Assembly: GCA_002422765.1 (NCBI GenBank) | Contig: DITI01000059.1 | Span: 14,488 to 30,141, forward strand | From: Candidatus Pacebacteria bacterium UBA6188 | GTDB lineage: Bacteria > Patescibacteriota > Microgenomatia > UBA1400 > PJMF01 | Reading direction: 5' to 3' | Length of the DNA stretch: 15,654 nucleotides | Shown: piece after piece, positions 1 through 6,072 of the stretch | Layout: each line of letters opens with the position of its first letter | Numbering within the stretch: position 1 is the first letter of the stretch | The notes under the pieces: model-generated | The model's input: only the letters and a program-made list of their open reading frames with translations | Databases searched by the model: none | What the model was told of the DNA's origin: nothing | Position numbers and translations under genes: made by a program

Positions 1-631
1 TGAAAGCTGGAGCTAGAACTTCTTCGATCTCACAAGACGCAATCTCCAACATCCAAGTGTAGAATTCCATCTTGTTTTTGACTTGTTTCTTACTGGTGCC
101 CTTGGGCAACTTGGAGTCATCAAGAATACGAATATATTTGCTGAGGATATTTTCAATTTCTTTGATTTGTTTCTTGGCAATTTTGCCATTATCAAAATAA
201 CCACTGCGCATCAATTCCAAGATCATGGGTTCAGCCATTTCAGTGGCGTTGAGATTTGGCAAAACACTAATGCCATAAAGTTCAGAAACCAAGCGACGCT
301 TGAGAATGCGCTCAATAGCTCCTCGGCGCAATAAATTCTCTTCTTTCCAGTCGATGACTTTGCGTACTTTTTCGTAAGCTTCAGCAATTTTGGAAGCTAA
401 CTCATCAACTTCAAGTGGAGAAATAATGGCACGATGGTGATATTCCCAGTCTAATTGGTATTGTTTGGTGTATTCTTTGGCGTAAGTTGAGAGCTCTCTG
501 AGCTCAACCGGCTTTTCGATTGTAGGAGCTGCTTCAGTAGCAACAGCCTCTTCAACTTTTGGCTCAGGAGGAGCGGGTGGTGTCATGCCAACCAGTTGGA
601 ATAATTGTTTTTTATCAATGATGTCCATCAT
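1..631 (-). CDS. Conserved-looking hypothetical protein, 3' end cut by the window edge
   Basis: An open frame runs without a stop from an ATG at 631 to the left edge, about 210 codons. The product starts MMDIIDKKQLFQLVGM, followed by a Pro/Glu/Ala-rich linker (about residues 17-42). A charged, mostly helical region comes next, with WEYHHRAIISPLEVDEL, KVIDWKEENLLRRGAIERI and, late in the fragment, KMEFYTWMLEIASCEIEEVL. There is no signal peptide or membrane segment, so it is probably cytosolic. I do not recognise a named domain. The helical body and linker would suit a nucleic-acid or protein-binding role, but that is a guess. The second ATG at 628 is an equally possible start. It is transcribed away from the nuclease-like gene at 695, with a good extended -10 just upstream. 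Short ORFs in other frames here are shadows. The true C-terminus is outside the window. Confidence 0.8.
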   Translation of the reverse strand, partial: MMDIIDKKQLFQLVGMTPPAPPEPKVEEAVATEAAPTIEKPVELRELSTYAKEYTKQYQLDWEYHHRAIISPLEVDELASKIAEAYEKVRKVIDWKEENLLRRGAIERILKRRLVSELYGISVLPNLNATEMAEPMILELMRSGYFDNGKIAKKQIKEIENILSKYIRILDDSKLPKGTSKKQVKNKMEFYTWMLEIASCEIEEVLAPAF

Positions 632-648
632 ATAAAAATCTATGATGG

Positions 649-657
649 ATTATAGCA
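649..657 (-). promoter_or_regulatory. Extended -10 promoter for the gene at 631
   Basis: Read on the minus strand this is TGCTATAAT, a perfect extended -10. The predicted start of transcription is near 642, leaving a leader of about 11 nt before the ATG at 631, with no Shine-Dalgarno. No clear -35 is visible, as expected for an extended -10. Confidence 0.6.
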
Positions 658-667
658 AACTTTTAAC

Positions 668-673
668 TATAAT
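668..673 (+). promoter_or_regulatory. -10 element for the PD-(D/E)XK gene
   Basis: TATAAT sits 21 nt before the ATG at 695, so transcription would begin near 680. The -35 is poor. A weak Shine-Dalgarno-like GAGAG at 683-687 lies 7 nt before the ATG. The element is half of an imperfect inverted repeat with the opposite promoter (TGGATTATAG at 646-655 against CTATAATAATCCA at 667-679, with a 3-nt insertion). Confidence 0.5.
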
Positions 674-694
674 AATCCATTAGAGAGTTTTCAT

Positions 695-1567
695 ATGTCT
701 GATAAATATTCTGCCGTTTGGGTCTCCCACACTTCGATTAGTGATTTTCTCCAATGCCCTCAGGCTTATTATCTCAAAAATGTCTATAAAGATCCCAAGA
801 CTCGTCACAAAGTCCAATTAATGTCTCCACCTTTAGCTTTGGGTCAGGTGGTGCACAGTGTTTTAGAATCTCTTTCAGTTTTGCCTGGAGCAGAGCGTTT
901 TAAAGAGTCTTTGATCAATAAATTTGAGCGCAATTGGCAGAGTGTTTCTGGCAAGAAAGGCGGTTTTTTTGATGAAGCAACTGAAAAAACCTACCAAGAG
1001 CGAGGCAAGGAAATGTTACTCAAAGTGATGAATAATCCTGGTCCATTGACTGGTTTGGCCGTTAAAATCAAAGAAGATCTGCCTCACTATTGGCTATCAG
1101 AGGAAGAAGGCATTATCTTGTGTGGCAAGATCGATTGGCTAGAGTACCTAAAGGAAGATGACAGCGTCAATATTATTGATTTTAAGACCAGCAAGAGTGA
1201 AGAAAACGAAAGTTCTTTGCAATTGCCGATCTATCACTTGTTAGTCCACAACTGTCAGCACCGCAAGGTGAGTAAGGCTAGTTATTGGTATCTTGGTCTA
1301 GATCGCATTGTAGAGAAATCTTTACCAGATCTAGAATCAGCTCACGAGCAGATTCTCAAGATTGCCAAAGAGATGAAATTGGCTCGCCAATTGGAGCGTT
1401 TCAAGTGTCCTCATGGTGAGGCTGGTTGTTTTGCTTGCAAGCCCTTTGAACAAATTTTGCGTGGCGAAGCTGAGTTTGTCGGTGAAAATGACTACCATCA
1501 AGACATCTACGTGCTCAAGCGCAATAAAACTGAGTTGAGTAAAGAAGAAAATAGCGAGTTGCTTTAG
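695..1567 (+). CDS. RecB/Cas4-like PD-(D/E)XK nuclease-family protein, probable Fe-S cluster
   Basis: A 290-residue single-domain protein of the PDDEXK_1 (RecB C-terminal/Cas4-like) type. The family pattern appears in order: the opening SxSxxxxFxxCPxxYYL with C21; the GQVVH motif with H54; GKIDWLE with D147; the IDFK core with D162 and K164; and QLPIY (Q176-Y180). It ends with three cysteines, C238, C245 and C248. One early plus three late cysteines is the arrangement that binds a 4Fe-4S cluster in AddB and Cas4 proteins, so a cluster-stapled metal-dependent DNA exonuclease is likely. No helicase domain, CRISPR array or cas1/cas2 gene is nearby, so a recombination or repair role is more likely than spacer acquisition. 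It has its own promoter. Its TAG stop ends one base before the stop of the opposing M23 gene, leaving no room for a terminator between them. Confidence 0.85.
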   Translation: MSDKYSAVWVSHTSISDFLQCPQAYYLKNVYKDPKTRHKVQLMSPPLALGQVVHSVLESLSVLPGAERFKESLINKFERNWQSVSGKKGGFFDEATEKTYQERGKEMLLKVMNNPGPLTGLAVKIKEDLPHYWLSEEEGIILCGKIDWLEYLKEDDSVNIIDFKTSKSEENESSLQLPIYHLLVHNCQHRKVSKASYWYLGLDRIVEKSLPDLESAHEQILKIAKEMKLARQLERFKCPHGEAGCFACKPFEQILRGEAEFVGENDYHQDIYVLKRNKTELSKEENSELL

Positions 1568-1568
1568 T

Positions 1569-2747
1569 TTAGTAATTTACGTGGAGATAGTAGGTGCTGA
1601 AGTTATTGTTTTGCTTTACTCTAACGTAGGATAAATTACCCCCTCCACACTTCATGCTGCCTTGATAAAGCTCTCCATCTTCAACGGCTTTTACCACGCC
1701 ATCTCCTGAAACAATATCAATGCCAGTGTGCAAATCATTTGCATATCTTGAAGAATAAGAAGTAAAGCCATAGCCTTGAGTAACTCTTATTGGACTATTG
1801 AGAGGCCAATCCCAGCTTCCTGTGCCGTTTTGTTCTTTATCAGCATTACTCCAGATCAAGCTTGTGTTTTTTAATAATTCAAAAGGATTCTTTCTAGATC
1901 CATCCTGAACAACTTCAAAATGTAAGTGAGTGCCGGTGGAACAGACTGATCTTCCCTGAATAATTGAAGCTATTCGATCTCCCTTTTTTACATTTTCGAT
2001 TTTTATTTCTTTACCAAGTCCAGCAATAATGCCACGAATAGCTGCTAGTTCTGCTTGAGCTTCAGCTAGTTTTTGTTGATATATAGACTCATTGTTCTTT
2101 GTTTCCGCCAGCAAGGCATCTTTACTGGTCTTTTGTGCATCGAGAATATTTTTTTGACTTTGCAATTCTTGGCGTAACTTTTCAACTTCAAGTTGCTTAC
2201 TTTCTTTAAGTTCTTTTTGTTGATTGTAGGTTAGGCGTTGTAGTTCGGTACGCTTCATTAGTTCTAAGGTTTGTTCTTGGGCTAGGTTGATATAGCGATA
2301 CTGACTGATGAAGTTGTTGAAAGAATTAGCAGCAAAGAGGTTGTTTTTGTAGGGCAGACGGCTTTGCTTGTAGCTTTCTCTAATTCTTTTGATTAAGTTT
2401 CCACTCAAGCGATCAAGAGAGATGCCTAGACCTTCAATTCTTTCTGAGAGATTGGTGATTTCTTTTTCTAATTGCTCAATTTCGGCCACTGTTTGTTGAA
2501 TTCTTAAACTTTGAATTCTAACCTGACCATTAATGATGTTAATGGCTGATTGGAGAGTGTTGGCTTCGAGGCGAGTTTTTTTTAGTTCTTCTTGACATTT
2601 GTTGACCAAATCACTCAAACAAGCAGAATAATTGTCGCTATTTTTATCACAAGCATCTTTTTCTTCACAACTCTGAGCTCTTGCCACGCCAGCGCTCATC
2701 GCCAACAAGGCTAGAGAGAAGATGAAGAAAGATAAGATTTTTCTCAT
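1569..2747 (-). CDS. Secreted coiled-coil M23 (LytM) peptidase with circularly permuted catalytic domain; EnvC-like partner of FtsEX
   Basis: A 392-residue exported protein. A signal peptide covers residues 1-24, with a likely type I cleavage after ARA. Then come four closely spaced cysteines (C27, C33, C43, C51) and a long coiled coil (about 52-240) interrupted near 120-155. The C-terminal M23 domain is in unusual order. The part normally last, VKKGDRIASI through STGTHLHFEVV (H274, H276) and NPFELL, comes first at about 250-292. The part normally first, WPLNSPIRVTQGYG, then HTGID (H340, D344), the VVKAVEDGEL strand and YYLH (H389), follows at 314-389 and ends the protein. All usual zinc ligands and catalytic histidines are present, so it may be an active endopeptidase, unlike the degenerate LytM domain of EnvC. 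It starts 8 nt after ftsX, with AAGAG before the ATG. Coiled coil plus hydrolase directly after ftsEX matches the FtsEX-activated septal amidase/peptidase systems (EnvC, RipC). Confidence 0.88.
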   Translation of the reverse strand: MRKILSFFIFSLALLAMSAGVARAQSCEEKDACDKNSDNYSACLSDLVNKCQEELKKTRLEANTLQSAINIINGQVRIQSLRIQQTVAEIEQLEKEITNLSERIEGLGISLDRLSGNLIKRIRESYKQSRLPYKNNLFAANSFNNFISQYRYINLAQEQTLELMKRTELQRLTYNQQKELKESKQLEVEKLRQELQSQKNILDAQKTSKDALLAETKNNESIYQQKLAEAQAELAAIRGIIAGLGKEIKIENVKKGDRIASIIQGRSVCSTGTHLHFEVVQDGSRKNPFELLKNTSLIWSNADKEQNGTGSWDWPLNSPIRVTQGYGFTSYSSRYANDLHTGIDIVSGDGVVKAVEDGELYQGSMKCGGGNLSYVRVKQNNNFSTYYLHVNY

Positions 2748-2755
2748 GATTATTT

Positions 2756-3625
2756 TTATCTCTTGAGCATGCGGGAAACCGCGCTAGAGCTGGCCAAGAG
2801 GCCGAGAATTACTGCCAAGGCAAAGCCACCGGCAAACTGGTAGGCAAAGAATTGCCAAGGAATGGGGAAAGCAACGATGCCAAGGAGAAAGTTTTTGAGC
2901 CATGGGCTAAGATATAGTAACAAAGCGTAATAAATAGCAAAAGATAAAAGACTGGCCACAGCGCTTACAACCAAGGCTTCCAAGAGATATGGTCGACTAA
3001 TATAAGCGTTGCTAGCACCCACAAAACGCATAATTTGGATGTTTTTTCTCTTGGCTGAGATCTTCATCGAAATAGTGGTCATAATCATCAAAAAGGAAGT
3101 GATAGTTAAGGTAGCAAGCAGGAATAAGCCGACCAAACGCATGGCGTTGGTCCAACGAATTAAGTTGCCTACAACATCTTCTTGTAAAGCCACGTCTTCA
3201 ACACTACTTTCTGAATTCAAATCATTTTTAATCGCTTCAAGGCTTTTGGCATCAATGGCTGCTACTTCAATGCTGGCTGGCAAAATTTCTTCGGTAACCA
3301 ATTCCAAGAGTAAAGGATCATCTTGGTTTTCTTTTTGGTAGATTTCTAGAGCCTCTTTTTGGCTGACAATTTTGACGTTCTTGACGTAGTCTTTTTCCTT
3401 CATTTTCTTGGCTACTCGATCCAAATCTTCAGTTTTTGACTCAAGCTTCATAAAAGCAATGACTTGAGGTTGAGTCTCAAAGAAAGACAGGATTCTGGCA
3501 CTGCCAATGCTGAGGAGAGAAAAACAGTAAGCCACAAAAAAAGTAATAGTTAGGATGAAAATAGTTAGAATGCTTTGGTAGGGTGATCGACGAATTGCAA
3601 CTAGGGCAGAGTTAAGTGCTTTCAT
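2756..3625 (-). CDS. ftsX: Cell division ABC transporter permease-like protein FtsX
   Basis: A 289-residue FtsX of normal length. There is a short cytosolic N-terminus and TM1 (about 18-42). A large exterior loop (about 43-162) follows, the part that in other bacteria grips the coiled coil of the hydrolase. Three more membrane helices lie at about 163-187, 214-240 and 258-283. The family hallmark MRFVGAS at 199-205, followed by PYLLEA, is clear. FtsX does not transport a solute; with FtsE it passes ATP-driven movements through the membrane to a cell-wall hydrolase at the septum. The ATG overlaps the TGA stop of ftsE (ATGA), indicating translational coupling. The coiled-coil M23 protein, the likely client, is the next gene. 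Confidence 0.95.
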   Translation of the reverse strand: MKALNSALVAIRRSPYQSILTIFILTITFFVAYCFSLLSIGSARILSFFETQPQVIAFMKLESKTEDLDRVAKKMKEKDYVKNVKIVSQKEALEIYQKENQDDPLLLELVTEEILPASIEVAAIDAKSLEAIKNDLNSESSVEDVALQEDVVGNLIRWTNAMRLVGLFLLATLTITSFLMIMTTISMKISAKRKNIQIMRFVGASNAYISRPYLLEALVVSAVASLLSFAIYYALLLYLSPWLKNFLLGIVAFPIPWQFFAYQFAGGFALAVILGLLASSSAVSRMLKR

Positions 3626-4398
3626 TTTGAATCTTTATCCTTTTTGCTTTCTTTAGCTTTGTCTTTTTTGGTTTTGGTTTTTTCAGCAGCTTCTTTGGCT
3701 AATTTCTCTTGTTTGAGTCTAACTTTTTCACCTTCCTCATCAACCTGAGTCGAGACTGGTTTTTCTAAATGAACAATTTTTTCATTTTTTAGTTCATCTA
3801 AAACAATTTTGTCATGAGTAGCAAAAAGCAGAGTGGTGCCAAGCTCATTAATTTTTTTAAGTAATTTGGTGATTCTAATACTTGCTTCTGGATCTAGATT
3901 ACCTGTTGGCTCATCGGCAAAAATAACTTTGGGAGCAGTGGCTAAAGCTCGGGCAATACTGACTCTTTGAGCCTCGCCACCAGATAGTTGTCTGGGGAAT
4001 TGCAGTGCTTTGTCGGCTAGGCCGATCAAGTTGAGAAGGTCAGTAACTCGAGATTCTATTTCAGCTTCTTTCTGGTTACAAATATAGAGGGGTAGAGCAA
4101 TGTTTTCCCAGACGTTCATATCTTCAATGAGTTTGTAGTCTTGAAAGACCACGCCGATTTGGCGACGCAACTCTGGGATTTCTGATTTTTTAAATTTACT
4201 TAAAGGTTTGTCTTCAAAAGTAATCTCACCTTGGCTAGGTAAGTATTCTTTGATCAGGAGTTTCATCAGGGTGGTTTTGCCAGCACCAGAAGGACCAGTG
4301 ATCACCAGCAAATCACCTCGATTGATTTCTAAATCCAGATTGAAAATAGCGGTTTGAGTATCAGCAAAAGACTTACTGACAGATGAAAAGACTATCAT
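3622..4398 (-). CDS. ftsE: Cell division ATP-binding protein FtsE
   Basis: An ABC ATPase with every core motif. In numbering from the upstream GTG they are Walker A GPSGAGKTT at 37-45, Q-loop Q88 in VVFQDYKLI, signature LSGGE at 140-144, Walker B VIFADEP with D164/E165, and H-loop H197. The GTG at 4404 would give a 260-residue product. I prefer the ATG at 4398 (258 residues), because FtsE proteins usually open with M-I-x-F directly before the first strand; neither start has a Shine-Dalgarno. After the ABC domain (about residue 215) comes a roughly 40-residue tail very rich in Lys and Glu, longer than in typical FtsE. It could contact the acidic membrane or other cytosolic division proteins, but this is inference. 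The gene ends in TGA inside the ftsX start codon. It works with FtsX and probably the M23 protein downstream. Confidence 0.94.
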   Translation of the reverse strand: MIVFSSVSKSFADTQTAIFNLDLEINRGDLLVITGPSGAGKTTLMKLLIKEYLPSQGEITFEDKPLSKFKKSEIPELRRQIGVVFQDYKLIEDMNVWENIALPLYICNQKEAEIESRVTDLLNLIGLADKALQFPRQLSGGEAQRVSIARALATAPKVIFADEPTGNLDPEASIRITKLLKKINELGTTLLFATHDKIVLDELKNEKIVHLEKPVSTQVDEEGEKVRLKQEKLAKEAAEKTKTKKDKAKESKKDKDSK

Positions 4399-4423
4399 GG
4401 GCACGGAGTCTATTTAAGCATGT

Positions 4424-4990
4424 TTAGTCTAAAGTTTGAAGAGGAGCTTGTGCATCAACATTGAGTACTTCAACTCGACCAACGTCCATAAACCAGCCGG
4501 CTTTTTCTGCCTTGTGGGTTTCGCCGTAGAGTTTAACTTCTGTGCCAACCAATTTGTCTAGATCAACAATGGAGGAGGTGAGAGCCACAGTCTGACTTTC
4601 TCCACCCTCTCTGAGCAATTTATGAGAGCCTTCGCCTTCGACGCCACCTTTTTCGATGTAGCCAGTAGCACTGTCAGCGAAAGTATCTTTATCAGCCACG
4701 CCAAATACATCGCCATTTTTGACTTTACTAGCATCTTCAATGGTGACATTTTGCACAATTTGACCAGCACCGTTTTTGTTTTTGAGTTTAAAAGCGCCAA
4801 AGCCAGTTAAGACTCCAGCTAAAACAGCGACGCTACAAATGATAAGGAAAGTTTTTTTGGTTTTCTTGCTCATAAGATCTTGATTTTGCCTCAAATCCCC
4901 TTTTTCGTCAACTCGATTTTCTACTGATTCTTCGTTGTAAGCATTGGTAGGTTGATTGTCTTGTAGGTCAATTTTGTACATATCCTCCAT
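4424..4990 (-). CDS. Single-pass membrane protein with OB-like exterior domain, function unknown
   Basis: A 188-residue protein. A hydrophilic acidic N-terminus (1-43) is followed by a basic KKTKKT stretch and one membrane helix (about 47-68), so residues 70-188 should lie outside. The exterior part contains NGDVFGVADKDTF, a glycine-rich segment, DLDKLVGTEVKLYGET and AGWFMDVGRVEVL. The spacing of the last two resembles the beta strands of an OB-fold. I do not recognise a named family. It lies between prfB (15-nt gap) and ftsE (19-nt gap) in the same operon, so it may act in the envelope near the division site. The start is uncertain: ATG at 4990 has no Shine-Dalgarno, and the GGAGG after it lies only 2 nt before a second ATG at 4981. 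Confidence 0.8.
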   Translation of the reverse strand: MEDMYKIDLQDNQPTNAYNEESVENRVDEKGDLRQNQDLMSKKTKKTFLIICSVAVLAGVLTGFGAFKLKNKNGAGQIVQNVTIEDASKVKNGDVFGVADKDTFADSATGYIEKGGVEGEGSHKLLREGGESQTVALTSSIVDLDKLVGTEVKLYGETHKAEKAGWFMDVGRVEVLNVDAQAPLQTLD

Positions 4991-5005
4991 TCTAAACCAA
5001 AAGTT

Positions 5006-6061
5006 TTAGTTTTTGCCATAACGAATAAAACTGAGCACAAACTGATCGAGATCACCATCCAAAACTTCAGCACTTTGGCTGGTTTCTACCTGAGTGCGGG
5101 TGTCTTTAACTAGTTGATAAGGATGGAGTACATAATTGCGAATTTGTGTCCCCCAACTAGCATTTTGATGTTGGCCCTTGGCTGTTTGCAATTCACTTTC
5201 AAATTTTTCTTCTTCGATTTTGGCTAATTTGGCCTTGAGCATTTTGAGGGCTCGTTCGCGGTTTTGAATTTGACTGCGTTCTTCTCGACATTTGACGGTG
5301 ATTTGACTAGGAAGATGAGTTAATTCAACTGCAGAATTAGTTTTATTAACAGACTGTCCTCCAGCTCCTCCAGCTCTGGTAAAATTCCACTCTAAGTCGC
5401 CATCTTTGATTTCAAGATCATTTTGTTGATCTAGAATTGGCAAAACTTCAACCAAAGCAAAAGAAGTTTGGCGCAAATTATCCGCATTGAAGGGACTTTG
5501 TCTGACTAGACGATGAGTGCCTTGTTCCCCCTTCAAATATCCATAGGCATAATTCTCTTCGATTTCAAAAATAGCTTCTTTGATGCCGGCGTCTTCACCT
5601 CTGGTTTCACCAACAAATCTGTATTTCCAAGCTTTTCTTTCGAAATAGCGCTGATACATACGTTTAATCATCTCTGCCCAATCCATGGCTTCAGTGCCTC
5701 CTTGACCAGAATGAATTGATAAAATGGCATGAGAGCGGTCGTATTTGCCACTTAGGTATTGTTTGAGTTCAGCTTCTTTGAAAACTTTTTCTAAATCTTT
5801 GCTGATTTTTGCCGCTTCTTCTGCGAGCTCTAGGTCAAGGGCTGCTTGTAAGTCGCTACTCAACTGCTCTATTTTTTCTAAGCTTTTAACTTCTTTTTGT
5901 AAAGCTGAGAGAACTTGCATCTTATTCTGAGCATCTTCCATTTGCCAAAAATTCTCTTGTTCGCTAGCTTTTTCAATCGCAGCGATCTCTGCCCTTTTTT
6001 GACTGATGCCAGAGTCAATTAGGAGTTTTTGACAATTATTGATAAGTTCTTGATGATCCAT
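5006..6061 (-). CDS. prfB: Peptide chain release factor 2 (RF2)
   Basis: A 351-residue class I release factor that reads UAA and UGA and triggers peptidyl-tRNA hydrolysis. It has the N-terminal helical domain, SGQGGTEAMDWAEM at about 118-131, and the SPF stop-codon recognition tripeptide at 189-191, which marks RF2 rather than RF1 (PxT). The GGQ catalytic loop is at 234-236 within RAGGAGGQSVNKTNSAV, and the protein ends normally. The frame is open from the ATG, so the self-regulating +1 frameshift of many prfB genes is absent. LLIDSG (13-18) falls where the frameshift site would be. UGA-terminated genes in the window fit the presence of RF2. It lies 11 nt after the DUF4012 gene and upstream of ftsEX; prfB close to ftsE-ftsX is known from Firmicutes and Actinobacteria. 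No Shine-Dalgarno is evident. Confidence 0.96.
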   Translation of the reverse strand: MDHQELINNCQKLLIDSGISQKRAEIAAIEKASEQENFWQMEDAQNKMQVLSALQKEVKSLEKIEQLSSDLQAALDLELAEEAAKISKDLEKVFKEAELKQYLSGKYDRSHAILSIHSGQGGTEAMDWAEMIKRMYQRYFERKAWKYRFVGETRGEDAGIKEAIFEIEENYAYGYLKGEQGTHRLVRQSPFNADNLRQTSFALVEVLPILDQQNDLEIKDGDLEWNFTRAGGAGGQSVNKTNSAVELTHLPSQITVKCREERSQIQNRERALKMLKAKLAKIEEEKFESELQTAKGQHQNASWGTQIRNYVLHPYQLVKDTRTQVETSQSAEVLDGDLDQFVLSFIRYGKN

Positions 6062-6072
6062 ATGCTTATATT

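Noticed and set aside
83..334. 83-residue plus-strand ORF
   Set aside because: It lies antisense within the open minus-strand frame 1-631, which has a good promoter and protein-like composition; this ORF has neither.
695..1567. CRISPR-associated Cas4
   Set aside because: Motifs are Cas4-like, but there is no repeat array or other cas gene in the window; the broader RecB-like family call is safer.
1569..2747. M23 gene as a frameshifted or duplicated pseudogene
   Set aside because: The frame is intact, each catalytic motif occurs exactly once and all residues are kept, which fits permutation, not decay or duplication.
5006..6061. Programmed +1 frameshift in prfB
   Set aside because: There is no in-frame stop near codons 20-30; the full RF2 is encoded in one frame.
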